From Paralvinella palmiformis (taxonomy: Eukaryota > Annelida > Polychaeta > Terebellida > Alvinellidae): DNA of 64,000 nucleotides. Positions 1 through 13,158 of the stretch are shown here, one piece after another. The notes under the pieces are model-generated. The model was not told the origin of the DNA. It worked only from the letters and a program-made list of their open reading frames with translations, and did not search any database. The number at the start of each line of letters is the position of its first letter. Within the stretch, counting starts at the first letter, position 1. The position numbers and the translations under genes were made by a program. The stretch is taken from NCBI GenBank assembly GCA_025642065.1, contig JAODUP010000165.1, positions 182,501 through 246,500 of the forward strand. The letters run 5' to 3'.

Positions 1-491
1 GAAACACTGACCAATGACAATTTAATCTCTCATCACTGTTCGTAAAGACATATCCAATTTACAAACTAACTACGGTAGGTGTGGGGGTCAAAATCTTTTC
101 GGTAACAAGGATTTAGTTCTCCCTTTTGAAAGCTTCCTCTGGATGAGTTGCTGTCACAATGGTGACTCGTTACCAGGTGATTACGTGACCAGTTCTGACC
201 TCTGACCCGACATCTATCCTGCCTATGTTGTACACCAACCATTTGGCTGACAACAAAACCTGTCAGTGTTAACTCCTGCCTTAGGTACACAATTATTCAT
301 ATGGCCATAACTTTTCAACTGATTCAAATAACCATAGGTTATTTTTTTATATTATTAATCATTCTAGTACTTATATCTTGCAAGTTATACATAAAATATG
401 TGTTTTTGTGGGTAGAAACATCATACTAATTTCGTGTTTAAAGGGATCACTCTGAGTTCGTCACCGTATAGCTAATTAATTATACAGCAGT
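1..491. other. anonymous non-coding DNA
   Basis: No gene-like frame is supported. The 74-codon minus-strand frame near 66-290 has no recognisable domain and no repeat support. The sequence is moderately AT-rich and ends at the SINE that begins near 492. Confidence 0.6.
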
Positions 492-840
492 GAGCTCTGG
501 TGGCCTAGCGGTTAAGCACCCGGCACTTGGTGCCAACGGTCACAGGTTCGAACCCCGTAAGAGGTCGAATCTTTTCCAGAGATTAATTTATCGGCTCACA
601 ACATCGTGGGTGGATGACCACGTTGGATGGCGCTGCCGTCTCCACTGAATTATTAAAAATAAAGGGGGACGTAACACACTCTGGCAGGGACCACCCTCAG
701 GGTATTTCGACTCTATCTTTCCGTACTGCTCCCCTGTGAGTGGTGGGGGAGGAGAATTCTCAACCACTCAAAAAACATAGAGGCTGTGCCGCATAAGCGA
801 CAGCCTGTGGATTTCCCCCGAACAACAAAACAAACAAACA
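492..840 (+). mobile_element. tRNA-derived SINE, family B, near full length
   Basis: An A box (TGGCCTAGCGG, 501-511) and a B box (GGTTCGAACCC, 545-555) lie about 34 bases apart, as in a tRNA-type pol III promoter. A body of about 230 bases follows. The 3' region holds a perfect 7-bp stem (AGGCTGT, 781-787; ACAGCCT, 800-806) around an ATAAGC-containing loop, and ends in an AAC/AAAC-type tail to 840. The same stem-loop recurs at 32183-32207, which supports a real interspersed family. SINEs encode no protein and rely on a LINE for movement. No clear target-site duplication was found. Confidence 0.85.
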
Positions 841-1021
841 TGTTGGCGCTCAGAGAGTGGTGACGTTGTACACATACCCCAGCAAAGCTTGACGAGTGAC
901 ACCGGACAGAACAGAATATTCATGAGGATGTCGTGATTGGTGTTCGGGATTTGAATTTCTGCATACGCGCAATTAAAATATCAACATAGTGTAACGTCTT
1001 TAGCGCTTAATAAAATCACAG

Positions 1022-1053
<32 letters not shown>

Positions 1054-1589
1054 CTTAATAAACAAAATAACTAGAATTAATCATATCTACAGTTTCAATA
1101 AGGAATTATATATTCTGATGTAGACTGAAGATTTACAAAGTATTACTTTAAGCTAATTAAAGTTGGCGTGGAGCGCGGCTTTTAAGCTTGTTACCAATAA
1201 CAGCCATATTGTATTTCAGAGCAATAGGGTGCGGTACAGAGAAACCATCCTTAAAAGATTATTTTATGTTATAACAAGGGAGTTAACTGCCATTAGGAAA
1301 TGTATATAACAATTTGCCATACCAGCTTATATAACAGATACCAACTAACCAAGCTAATTGTGTGTGTGTGTGTGTGTGCGCGTCCGTGCGTGTGCGTGTG
1401 TGTAAATACAATATGGCTGACGCTAAGTATCAGCATACAAGCTTAACCCTACTAATTCACCAACAGTAGAAGAGATCACAGTAAGAAACACGTCATGATG
1501 CTAACATCTAAATGATGTTTCATCTTAAAACAACAAAAGAGACAGGTAGTAGAATTGTTTCACCAATCAAATATTTAAATAATAATCCA
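841..1589. other. anonymous DNA with TA and TG microsatellites
   Basis: Contains (TA)n at about 1024-1052 and an interrupted TG/CG tract at about 1357-1404. I see no gene, tRNA or transposon end in the rest. Confidence 0.6.
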
Positions 1590-3385
1590 GTGAAGGTGAT
1601 AACCAGACCAGGCACATCGCATGGCCTGACGTACAATCAGACCATATACATCTCTAGACGGTACACATCATCATTCCAGACACATTACCAAACTAGACAC
1701 ATCACCTGGTCTGACATACTATCAGACCAGACACATCTCTAGACGAGACACATCACCAGACTAGACACTTCACCTGGCCTGACATACCATAAGACCAGAC
1801 ACATCTCTAGACGAGACACATCATCATACCAGACACATCACCAAACTAGACACATCACCTGGTCTGACATACCACCAGACCAGACACATCTCTAGACGAG
1901 ACACATCACCAGACTAGACACATTACCTGGCCTGGCATACTATCAGATCAGACACATCTCTAGACGAGACACATCATCATACCAGATACATCACCAGACT
2001 AGACACATCACCTGGCTTGACATACCATCAGACCAGACACATCTCTAGGCGAGACACATCACCAGACTGGACACATCACCAAACTAGATACATTACCTGG
2101 CCTGACATACAATCAGACCAGACACATATCTAAACCAGATACAGCATCATACCAGACACATCACCAGACTAGACACATTACCTAGCCTGACATACCATCA
2201 GACCAGACACATCTCTAGACGAGAAACATATCATACCAGATACATCACCAGACTAGACACATCACCTGGCCTGACATACCATCAGACCAGACACATCTCT
2301 AGGCGAGACACATCATCATACCAGATACATCACCAGACTAGACACATCACCTGGTCTAACATACTATCAGACCAGACACATCTCTAGACGAGACACATCA
2401 TCATACCAGACACATCATCAAACTAGACACATCACCTGGCCTGACATACCATTAGACCAGATACATATCTAAACCAGACACAGCATCGTACCAGACACAT
2501 CACCAGACTAGACACATCACCTGGCCTGACATACCATCAGACCAGATACATATCTAAACCAGACACAGCATCATACCAGATACATCACCAGACTAGACAC
2601 ATCACCTGGTCTGACATACTATCAGACCAGATACATATCTACAGACCAGCATCTACGAACATCACTCCATACCTGGGATACATAGACCAGACACATTCTA
2701 ACGAACACATCATACCAGACACATCATCAAACTAGACACATCACCTGGCCTGACATACCATTAGACCAGATACATATCTAAACCAGACACAGCATCGTAC
2801 CAGACACATCACCAGACTAGACACATCACCTGGCCTGACATACCATCAGACCAGACATATCTCTAGGCGAGACACATCACCAGACTGGACACATCACCAA
2901 ACTAGATACATTACCTGGCCTGACATACAATCAGACCAGACACATATCTAAACCAGACACAGCATCATACCAGACACATCACCAGACTAGACACATTACC
3001 TGGCCTGACATACCATCAGACCAGACACATCTCTAGACGAGAAACAGTATCATACCAGATATACCACCAGACTAGACAAACCACCTGGCCTGACATACCA
3101 TCAGACCAGACACATATCTAGACGAGACACATCACCAGACTAGACACATCACCTGGCCTGACATACCATCAGACCAGACACATCTCTAGACGAGACACAT
3201 TATCATAGCAGACACATCACCAAACTAGACACATCACCTGGCCTGACAAACCATCAGATCAGACTCATCGCTAGACGAGACACATCATCATACCAGACAT
3301 ATCACCAAACTAGACACATTACCTGGCCTGACATACCATCAGACCAGACACATCTCTAGACGAGAAACAGCATCATACCAAACAG
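1590..3385. repeat. satellite-like tandem array, units of about 68 and 85 bp
   Basis: About 1.8 kb is made of a long unit near 85 bp and a shorter one near 68 bp that lacks one internal piece. Units share phrases such as ACCTGGCCTGACATACC, CATCAGACCAGACACATC and TCTCTAGACGAGACAC. Each unit is itself built from roughly 15-17 bp sub-repeats around CAGACACATC. Larger blocks recur: the stretch from about 2402 is repeated almost exactly at 2711 (309 bp apart), and the stretch from 2063 recurs at 2881 (818 bp apart), so the array grew partly by copying multi-unit blocks. Frames inside the array are by-products of the repeat. Confidence 0.93.
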
Positions 3386-3864
3386 TCTATTCAGCCAAAT
3401 CTCAGACACATTTCTGTTTATTCTTTGGCCATAAACACCACTGCCACTGTGATCCTGTAGGTTTTAGGACATCCGTATATCAGCTAATTATTACCGAGTT
3501 CAATACGTCATCCCATCTCCTTTATAATGTCAATCAACAGAAGACAATGGTGGATCTTTCTCCATCCTCTAATAAGAGACGTGCTTTCTGCCAATTTCCC
3601 GGTTTTGTTACAATCCGCCACGGAATTGGTGGCTCTTTGATCAGAGAAGAAACCCATCTCCAATTATCGGATGATGATAATACAGAGAAGCCAAAACGGG
3701 GCCAGATCACATATCATAGCAGCTGCGCGTCTCTATTGGTTGGGCTAAGGGCTAGACATCCACGGTATCAGACAGAAATAGGTGATTACAGACAGACAGA
3801 TAGATGGACAGACCAGATCAGCAGACAACCGAGAGACAGGTGAACAGACAGAGACCGTTAAACA

Positions 3865-3868
<4 letters not shown>
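3386..3868. other. single-copy-looking spacer
   Basis: Complex sequence between the satellite and the microsatellite block. A 98-codon plus-strand frame starts at 3547 but runs into AGAC-type simple sequence at its end and shows no known motif. I do not call it a gene. The first 230 bases could be conserved non-coding DNA, which only a cross-species alignment could show. Confidence 0.45.
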
Positions 3869-3904
<36 letters not shown>

Positions 3905-3918
3905 GTGTATCTATATCT

Positions 3919-3985
<67 letters not shown>

Positions 3986-3989
3986 CTCT

Positions 3990-4028
<39 letters not shown>

Positions 4029-4187
4029 GAGAGACACATTTACCTGTACATCTATGCACAGATATCCATTCAGAAATTCATCATCTGGATTCTTTCCCTA
4101 AAGTATTCACTTAAACGTTTTAATCACATTTATCTGTTTGGGTGAGTAAATGAGAGAGAGGGCGCGCGCGAGAGAGTGAGTGAGTGA

Positions 4188-4265
<78 letters not shown>

Positions 4266-4284
4266 GACAGAAAGACAGACAGAC

Positions 4285-4315
<31 letters not shown>

Positions 4316-4444
4316 CGCACTATCCTCATCAGTAGGCCAGCTGTAAGTCTCCCGGATAGTTACATCCTTTCAGCAGGACACCGCCATGATACAGCAGCAG
4401 CAGGACACACGCACACACGCAGACACACGCACACGCACACACGC
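3869..4444. repeat. compound microsatellite block
   Basis: Successive tracts are (TA)n 3869-3901, (CA)n about 3921-3950, (TA)n 3951-3983, an 8-11 bp interruption, (TA)n to 4024, then GAGT/GCGA and a TG tract of about 70 bases (4191-4260), AGAC repeats, (GA)n to 4313, and CACACG repeats near 4400-4444. Both strands give long false frames (poly-TH, poly-SL). Confidence 0.95.
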
Positions 4445-5365
4445 GACGCTTGTCTTGCGGCCTCCCACTGATCAAAGCCGCAGAGACACGGAAACCACGT
4501 GCCGAGTCACAAACACGGAATCATCAACCGACATACGGACAATTGGCATACCATGAAATCACCAATTATCGCCCTGATGACGGGAAGCTGCTTAGAATAT
4601 GGCATGACGAGATACATAGAAAACGGAGCATGGTTAGCTAGAAGACACCGAGGTAACCTCAGACAATGGACTTCGGGAATCATCAAACAGTCAATGGCTA
4701 GAGCGGGGTAGTAGAGACATGGCTGGCAATGGAAGATTAGGGTATGCAAATAAAACCCGAGATACCCAAATACCGAACTTCACAACGTTGAATATAGATG
4801 GTGCATGATTAAAAATAGTTGTTCTGCTTTAAAACAAGCCGTGCAGGTCATCCCTCCACGGCTGGTTGCGTAATAAGTCTATACACGGCATCAAGAAGAG
4901 CAGAATTACCCCCTGCTCGTTCTATCTGGCATTGAGGTATATACCAGAGAAGTGGCACCACAGAATAAATTACATAATAAATTATTAAATCTATCACTGG
5001 AACCATTTGTCCCTCAGTTTACTAGACTTCCTATGGTTCATTACGGTTATTACATTAAGATACCATCTACAATTAGGACCATTGGGTATACAATCTGCAG
5101 ATTCCACTCCATCTAAGTACACGCTGTCAAGTCACTTTTCATAGTATATACAAAAATCAACCACAAAGCATGTTATCTAATTTCTAGCAAACACACGATG
5201 AACAAGAGCAAAAATTAGTGTGTATGTCTTCTGATAACTTCTTAATGGGCGCAAGCTAATTTATTCTCATTTCAGATATTTACTACTGTGTATGGCAGAA
5301 CTCGCATAGGCTTGTGCGTCCTCCCGCGTCTCCAACTATACTACTAAGTATTTGCTATTTATTTT

Positions 5366-5366
<1 letters not shown>
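4445..5366. other. anonymous non-coding DNA
   Basis: No supported gene. Overlapping frames of 60-80 codons on both strands near 4450-4750 have no shared support and no motif. The interval ends at the (AAT)n run that forms the tail of the LINE to its right. Confidence 0.5.
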
Positions 5367-5403
<37 letters not shown>

Positions 5404-5773
5404 CTTCTATAGCGCCAATATTCTCGAAAAGAATCCAGCTCAGTGATGCACCTAGTACAGGAGTTGGGCAAACTCATAGTCAAGGTACATGCAAATTTCA
5501 TTAAAAAAATATCGACTGTTATCAGAAATGTTGCCGAACAGCACAGATATTAAACCTTATCATAAGGGTGCGTCTTAAATTTTTATTTGGTGAGTGGACG
5601 CATTGCCTTGCCTCAACGCCAGTGACAACTAGAACGTGTGGCCGGCCGAAGGGCAATTCCCGAAGGAAACACCTAGGTACGTTGATATAGGTTCTACGGA
5701 GTAGTGAAGACACTTGGTTGTTAAAACTCCGGTCGATTCTTGTTATCTGCACAAAGATGTTACTTAAAACGGA
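5367..5773 (-). mobile_element. LINE 3' UTR and (ATT)n tail
   Basis: Read on the minus strand, this follows the stop codon of the RT remnant at 5774-6144. It runs about 370 bases and ends in a GAATATTGGCGCTATAG motif (5404-5430) directly followed by (ATT)n (5367-5402). A short microsatellite tail in place of poly(A) is typical of several CR1/L2-type LINEs. The terminal 35 bases resemble the tail of SINE D at 27636-27945, as expected for a SINE and its LINE partner. Confidence 0.7.
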
Positions 5774-6144
5774 TCACGACAGATTGTAACGATCCCCCAT
5801 CAAATGTTTATCTAATCTGGATTTAAACGTATTTAGTGTACGTCTATCTACTACGTATGTTGGTAGTTAATTGCAATCGTTTGTCACTCTCTGGCTGTAT
5901 ACTTTCTGTCTCAAACTTGACATTGAGCAGCGTTTCACTACCTTGAGGCAATGCCCTCTGGTGTTTGGCTCGTCAGCCAGTGATAGCGGAATTAGCTCGG
6001 TTCCTGTCTGTCTATACCGTTCATGATTGCGTAAACTTGAAACATGTCGTCTCGTCTCCTACGGTCGTACAACGATTGTAGTCTCAGGGCTTCTAGCTTG
6101 TCCTTGTATGGCCGACTTTTTGAGTTAGGTATAGCTCTTCCCTG
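5774..6144 (-). pseudogene. decayed LINE reverse-transcriptase ORF, C-terminal end (CR1/L2-like)
   Basis: The intact parent protein would be a non-LTR retrotransposon polyprotein (endonuclease plus reverse transcriptase); only the last 120 or so codons are here. Minus-strand translation gives a KLEALRLQSLYDRRRRDDMF segment, followed by QVYAIMNG, then after a frameshift TRGHCLKVVKRC, YSQRVTNDCN, an in-frame stop, LPTYVVDRRTLNTFKSRLDK and a terminal stop at 5774-5776. This order (YRR-RGDM-like, TRGH-like, QRV-NDWN-LP-like, SFK-RLDK-like) is the usual end of CR1/L2-type ORF2 proteins. One frameshift lies near the GIDRQEP segment, and a stop follows N where a residue is expected before LP. The element is inactive and 5'-truncated. 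Confidence 0.85.
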
Positions 6145-9100
6145 GAATTATACAACTCTCATCACAAGATTAGGACTCAAATCCTGAACTGAAGACTTGC
6201 AACACAATGCTCCAGATACGAATCGTATCGGAGCGCCCCCTATGATTCTGTTGGAAACGAGAAAACAATAATTACAACATCTGAATTTTAACAGACGTTT
6301 CAAGCTTGAAATTCCATCGCACAGAACTCTGCATTGAGATCCATCAACACTCGGGGATCATAGGAATTCGGGGTGATCGGGTATAAGATCAGAAAATTTC
6401 TACTGATCCGTTGGTGGGGTATTAATACGCCAACTGCTTCCATTTGCCATCAGAACAACACCATAACAACAACAAAAACATCAGACAGTGACTGTCAACA
6501 ACAGAAGTGGGCCTGTTAAAAGGACTAACTCGCGGCTACATTAAACCGACTAAAACAGACAACGCCATTTCAATAAGCTCGCGTTTATCATATTGACGGA
6601 TGTGTGTCGAATTGGCTGGCTTTGGAAAACTCGGATGCAAATCTCGTTTCTGATATCAAACGGCACGGTGATGGTGATTGGGTACAGACAGACCTTGCAT
6701 CTGAACCGCGAAGGCGCATTCATAAAATCCTTTCACCAATTTCTAACTCCGACATTAATAATTGGACTGCCCGCGACCGGTAATTTTGTTCTTGTTGTCA
6801 TGAAGACATTTCAGCTCCAAAAAGGTTCACGCAGTTAATGGACCGTTACGATAATTATAGCGTCATCAAAGCGATGTTTGGGAGATTGTTGAAATGGTGT
6901 GGTTTTGTCTTATGGGATTAACATTTCAAACTGTCAGATTTGGGCTCATCGAAAGTACAAAGTGAAAGACTATCAAAGGCTCATGAAAGGAAACCAAAAA
7001 CGTTAACAACCATTACATGTGTTGTTATGACGTGTAATCAACGTTGAACGGAGGTGATTAGTTGATCAATTCTCACTGTTTATATATTAATTGCATTCTA
7101 ATGTATATAACTAAAAACCCGTTTAGATTATATCTACTGAAATACATTAGGAAAAAGAAGAAAGAAAGAAAACAAACATTGTGCAATGGTAGTTTCATTG
7201 AGAAGCTTCTGACAAAAGGGTTTGTGCAACTTTTATCATATTCAGCTCTTTCATTGTATGACATAGAATATCTCAATTATTAATATAAGCCTCGGCTTGA
7301 TTCTTCACGTTGAAAGCAGTCTGTAACTCTGGTAATCCGGATTTGATAAAAAATATATATTCTCGATTGATGTTGTTACTTTTTCCTACCCTAGTCATTA
7401 CAGGTGTTACTGCACTTATCTAAATATCATTAAAGAGATTCCTGACTTATAACTTTATTTCAGGTGATGATGTTTCACTTACTCTGAAAAATGCCAGTTA
7501 GCATAGACATCGCATTAATGTGTTTGTGTGCGTGCGTGCACGTGCATGAATGTGCGTGCGCGCACGCTTGTGAAATAAATTATCACTAATGACACATACT
7601 GGTTTTAGTAATGAAAGACAATAATAATAATATTAATATCAATCAAAATTCACCTTGATAAAGTCTATATGACATATTTGCGTGCGCAGTTCAAATACAA
7701 TAGACTTAAGACAATGGTTTCAGTATAAGAGATGACATACTAATGGTATATCTCTCAGATGAAATCATTTTATTGAGCCTGTCATCCCTCAAAACAATTA
7801 CGTCAGTTCAAATGCTCTGGCTGTCACTATAATTCCAGCTATTTCGTTTAGTCGTTCAACATACCGGTATATTCCTCTATAGACGTGGCTGTATACAGCA
7901 TGAAAACAGTTCCACAATCAACCGGTATTGAACTTTGTTTTCCTGTTACAAGTGAAATGATGCTCAACCTTAATGACAGAATATTATCAGTGCATTTACA
8001 GTTTGATGGTACAATCACTGTATTAAGAGCAGCCTTTGTACTGAGATGTAACATCTTAAAATGATTAAAATAAGACGGCAAGATGACAATTGCGTGCGAA
8101 TTATCAAAATTTATTACCTGGTAAATATGACAGTAGGTTGAAACAATAGCTTGTCTCAGATTGTAGTGGTAACAAATATTAGTAGTACTCGAAGGGGGGG
8201 GGGTTGTCTGAGGGTGCTGCTTTGAGGGAGTTTGAGCGTCAACTTGCATGGACAGTACAGGTGAATGGATTGTCTGTTTAATAACCCCCCCCCCCATTAA
8301 TCACATCTAGTACACATTACTGAACAGCTGTTGGCTAGGATGACGTGATTTTATATTTAGGGATGAAACACCCGAAAGACACAGGTAACACTTTAATTTG
8401 ACCAAATGGCTTGGCCGTCTGCAGTAAATTACGGCAGTACGTTCGTCTCGAATAAAGCCGATGTCCCTATTAAAGAACTTATCGGGTAAAATTCTCAGAT
8501 GAAAAACTGCTGACGGCAACATCGTTTCTAGATAATTACTATAAATAAGAACATCGGTGCAGCAACCCAGTCAAAAGATTACAATCAACGAAATACCGCG
8601 TTCAGGTTATAGTTTATCCATTACCTTCTATCATATGGATGGATACCAATCAAATATTGGTCAAAGCACAAGCCCCATATTAAACATGCCTCGAGCAAAA
8701 CAAGGAGCCCGGTGCATGCGATATTTGCTCAGTTTGGACTAATTACCAAATGTTTTCATTTTGCTGACATAATTTGTTCGTGATCATTAATATTCACTTA
8801 ATCAAATGATCACAGCTGAGTGAGCGGTCTGTATCAGCCAAGGACTGATCACAGAATAGAAATCTCGAATGGCCACTTATTAGTATTATTATTATTATTA
8901 TTATTAACACCTGCCGGGTATTGCCTGACTGACTGACATCCAAGTATAATATCTTATCTGTTAGGGAACAATTCTGGATTGTTAATGGCGTCATCGTGTC
9001 GCGTCAGTCAGCAACATCGGCACAAATGATGGTTCTCTAGCTGATTGACCGACTGATTCACTGATGGACAGATGGACCAACTGATCGACTGACAATTATT

Positions 9101-9390
9101 TACTGACTGATTGAGTCATGGTTGACGTGACGTTATGACAGTAAGCACATCTCATCCATGTTATCTGAGGTTAAAATGGCGTCTCATCTCCTGCGATCAA
9201 CAACTGGATAAAAAGACAGGTGTCAACTTGTTGACTTGTGATAATATGTCAACACGGGTCAACACAGTGACACGTCTGACAGCCATATTGTCGCAGTGTC
9301 AAAGCTCCCTGACAGTTTGAAAAATGGAAACCAGAACACGATTATAACATTTTATAAGGATGGGCAGAGAAGCAGACAGACAGGCAGACA

Positions 9391-9392
<2 letters not shown>
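6145..9392. other. anonymous DNA, 3.2 kb, with simple sequence and SINE scraps
   Basis: No gene is supported. A perfect GC-alternating palindrome (GCGTGCGCGCACGC) lies near 7555. A G10 run (8194-8203) and a C11 run (8285-8295) sit about 80 bases apart, inside a 149-codon minus-strand frame (7848-8297) that has no domain and which I reject as a gene. A GATGAAACACCC...CAGG scrap near 8362-8386 matches the body of SINE-C-type elements. (ATT)n lies at 8880-8905, and cryptic TGAC/TGAT-rich sequence at about 9000-9120. Confidence 0.5.
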
Positions 9393-9432
<40 letters not shown>

Positions 9433-9603
9433 CATTGGGAATTGATAATAATTCTCACCATATCATTTCACTAAAATCACTTGTTAAAGGTCAATAAAAT
9501 GATGCCAATGCAAAGTACATTACAATTATTATGTGTAATGAATATGTCCGACCATCAGTGGTAAATGGACACACACACACACACCCCTCTCTCTCTCTCT
9601 CTC

Positions 9604-9668
<65 letters not shown>
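9393..9668. repeat. TA and CA/CT/GT/TA microsatellites
   Basis: (TA)n at 9393-9430, then after 138 bases of AT-rich DNA a compound tract from 9569: CA, CT, GT and about 50 bases of TA to 9668. Confidence 0.95.
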
Positions 9669-9670
<2 letters not shown>

Positions 9671-9689
9671 CCATGGTCAACGTAATTGA

Positions 9690-9852
9690 GTCATTGGGTG
9701 TTTTGTTTCGCTTCGGCGTTGGGTGGCTACACAGTGGGAAATATAGTCCAGAGGTAACACCGCGGAGCAACAACCCACAAACACAGCTATCACTTAGATT
9801 TGAACCAACGACTTGACTATTTGTAATACAGTGAGTGCTCTATTCATTGTGA
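9690..9852 (-). mobile_element. SINE family C, degraded
   Basis: On the minus strand a tRNA-like head (AGAGCACTCACTGTATTAC, then B-box-like GGTTCAAATCTAAG) is followed by a GTGTTTGTGGGTTG body. The same head-body order appears at 13610-13768, 43535-43735 and 47735-47850. No clear target-site duplication. Confidence 0.6.
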
Positions 9853-10292
9853 TTTTAAAGTACCCTGCTAGAAAATGCCTAATAATAGTGATATACCTAA
9901 TCAACTGAGAGTGTGCTACAGACGATGGTGTTATATAACGTATTTTTCTGGACAATAACATTTCAGTTGTCCTATTCCATTCACTGAGTGTTTGCTGATT
10001 TATTAACGTCCACTCTCTGATTATCTTCCTCGTACCCTGGCCCGTATGTCTATTGTTGTGCCGGACTGAATTTATGGTAACCAATGAAGCGCGTCCGTGA
10101 TTGAATGACAATTGGATAAACCGCAACAATATGAGAAATGTCATATTTATCACCTGAGACATCGGGATGGAGGGGGGGGGGTGATTCAGGCCATAAGAGA
10201 AAAGTTCTGACTTATTATATAACTAACACACACAACACAACACACTATTAATGAAAATATGGAGACAACAAATTAAAATATAAAACAATGGG

Positions 10293-10359
<67 letters not shown>

Positions 10360-10861
10360 AATATATACATACATACATACACACACAAGCCATGACCTAC
10401 TTTCCTGTGACTTTTCTCGTCACCATGTTTCTTTGAATGTCAAATTATTTATGACCGGCAATGTGTCAAGATTAATCATTTTTTTCCTTAATCTCAACAA
10501 AATAACCAACAATCCTCGCATCACCTCGACGGTGACGTGCTATACACGGTACAGATAAGGAGAGGTCAAGGTCGAGCATCAACAACCACCACAAAACAGA
10601 GAGACATTCAAGTGAGCACGCCTCGACCGTGGATCTCTGTATCAGAGTGTCCATTAACTGGTAAAGTACGGATCGGACGGGACCAACGGGGGTCGAGCCA
10701 GATCCCGATCTCACGTCATACGTAATAGTGGCCTCATTGGACCATCGTATCACTCCATTGCGTATAGTTTACGTCGAATGTCAAAAACAGGGCGTGACAT
10801 TTTATTTCCATCCTATCATCCGGTCTTGTATCTTTGAAATCTGCTTAGGTCCATCCACTCT
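9853..10861. other. anonymous DNA with one CA/TA microsatellite
   Basis: A G9 run lies near 10172, and a CA then TA tract at about 10296-10384. The stretch 10500-10760 is more complex and has overlapping frames on both strands (62 and 93 codons) with no domain. No gene called. Confidence 0.5.
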
Positions 10862-11060
10862 GGATGATGATGATGATGATGATTGATGTTTTACGGCCAC
10901 TTTTGTGCACACGGTAGGCAAAATGGGCCGAGCGACCTCCAAATGTAATGAAGCGAGGTCAAAGATGAAATTACCTTCAGATATCCCCACGCCCAGATTC
11001 GAACACGAGTGGTAGTGATCTGTCGTCCAACACGCTACCGCTAGACCATGGACACGCCCC
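10862..11060 (-). mobile_element. SINE family A1, near full length
   Basis: On the minus strand: a tRNA-like head with GGTCTAGCGGTAGCGTG and a TTCGAATCT B box, then the family body (TTACATTTGGAGGTCGCTCG, GCCCATTTTGCC, GTGTGCACAAAAGTGGCCGT), ending in TAAAACATCAATCATC and an (ATC)n tail at 10862-10880. AGGTCCA occurs just beyond both ends (about 10847 and 11061), but spacing makes it a weak target-site duplication. Confidence 0.88.
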
Positions 11061-12821
11061 AGGTCCACTATGGAAATAAGTTGTTTGCTATTCTTAGTTT
11101 TGACTTTTACTGTCAGCCTATTTTGCCCTTTCGGGGAGAGCGTAATTTCTCTTTTCGGGGAGAGCGTATTTTTCTCATTACTCAGAAAGCTTGAATTCGG
11201 ACAACAACAAAAGCGCCAAATCCCAAGAAGGAAACGACAGAAAATGCCCTCAGTTGTCTAACATCGCCGAGAGATCGGTTAAGTATCGGGACCCGTATGT
11301 GGGGCTACATGCAAACAAGTGATCGTGACCGATGTTAAGTCTTATGTACACGGACCATCTATCTTAACGCTAAGTATACACGACAACAAGCCACTTCCGC
11401 GCAGCTATTCCAGGGAAGCATCCTTCGTCATCAACGTCGGTGTGTGGGTGTGGGTGTTGGTGGATGTGGGTGGGTGGATGGGTGTGGGTGGAGTCACGCG
11501 TGTACTGGGAGAGGGGGGGGGGCATTTATTTAATTTTTTATTTAATACCACACTAGCGCTATTGTTCTCCAGGGTCGCCCCAAGAACATCTTATGTTCTT
11601 AGTCAGAACAAAGAAGACCATCTCCATCGCGGCGCCCCCCCCCCCCCCAACTCCCCAGCAGCAGTACCACGACCACTTTATCCCGGTCGCCCTCAGTGAT
11701 ATCTTTTTGTTTGTCATTCCTTTGATGTTATACGTATTTGTAAGAGACGAGAGATGCAGATATGTCGTGATGAACAGTTAGGTCCTGTAATATGGATGGC
11801 CAGCCTTCAAAGCGTGTGCGTGTGTGTGTGTGTGTGGGGGGGGGGGTCCCTTTACAGATCCCCATGCCAGGCGGCGGGGGGCGGGGAAAGGAATGGAAAT
11901 TCCGGATCTACTGGAATCTGATTGCCCACTTTCGGTTAATTGATTGACGATAATGCCGATGGCATCGCGGTTTTCTAACAGGAAATCTCTGATTTTCCAC
12001 ACAACAGTGTGATAGTCGTGGTGGTAGTGATGGGGGTTGGGGGTGGGGGGGAGGATGTAGGATTTAGCTAATCCTATCTCATAGCTTTGTATTGTACAGA
12101 AATAGGAGAAAACGCCATAGGAGTAGATAACAGGAAATATGATGTAAATAGAGTGAGACGTGGGAAACTGGTCAGATACTGGGAGGATACTATTGGAAAC
12201 AATGAAGAGAAACAAAGAAAAGACACACACACATATTGTCAGTGTAACATAATGCTACTGAGTGAGTGAGTGAGTGAGTGAGTGAGTGAGTGAGTGAGTG
12301 GTAGTGAGCGAAACGCATAGGTGGGGGGTGCGTGGAATTAGCAGCAGCCAGCCCATAGACAAGGGTAACAAAAACTGACTTGCCACAGAACAAAACATAT
12401 CCGGAGAAAGCCATTACATTCAGCTATTGGTCAATATTAGCGCTTCGCACGTCACGTCACTCGACCGCTGGACCAATCAAATTATATCGGGAGCCGTCCT
12501 CTTGACATATGGCCATCTGAGCGTTAATGATCACGATGTCAAATCTAATCTGATGTCTCATCCGAATTATCAACAGTCGCAAGATTCCATTTCTGCCGGA
12601 TCACTTCCCGACACTAATGGTGGGATAGGGTGAAATTAGTGACAGCCCTTAGACAGACGGAGAGACCAACCGACAAACTGACGGATAACAAGATATAAAT
12701 ATAGACGTGCATGTATGAAAGCAAGCAATCACGCACGCACCCAGGCACACAAACAAATAAACAAGTACTAGTATCTTCTAACGCCAGTCATGTTACTAAT
12801 GGTAATTTAAATGTGTGTGTA

Positions 12822-12876
<55 letters not shown>

Positions 12877-13115
12877 AAGCAGTAGACTGATACGTAATGA
12901 AAATAAATACCACCCATCCAATTACAGATTAATAATGGTCTGAAAAACATCAATAATTGTGTCAGTTGTCAATAAACAGCAAAGTAACATCACATGACTA
13001 AATCGACAAGAAGACGTTCTCATAAAAATTGATTGATTGGTTTTTATTCAGAGATATAAAACACAACATGGTTAATATTGCATTACATGGATCAAAACGA
13101 AATATAGCAATATAG

Positions 13116-13158
<43 letters not shown>

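Noticed and set aside
1512..1742. 76-codon frame entering the satellite array
   Set aside because: Most of it is satellite unit sequence; it ends inside the array.
1590..3385. CRISPR array
   Set aside because: Units are contiguous without unique spacers, and the sequence is animal-type; it is a satellite.
7848..8297. 149-codon minus-strand frame starting MGGG
   Set aside because: Its start lies in a C11 run and it crosses a G10 run; composition and lack of motifs argue for chance.
11319..12230. Frames of 126 and 150 codons on opposite strands
   Set aside because: Both cross homopolymer and simple-repeat tracts and show no conserved motif.
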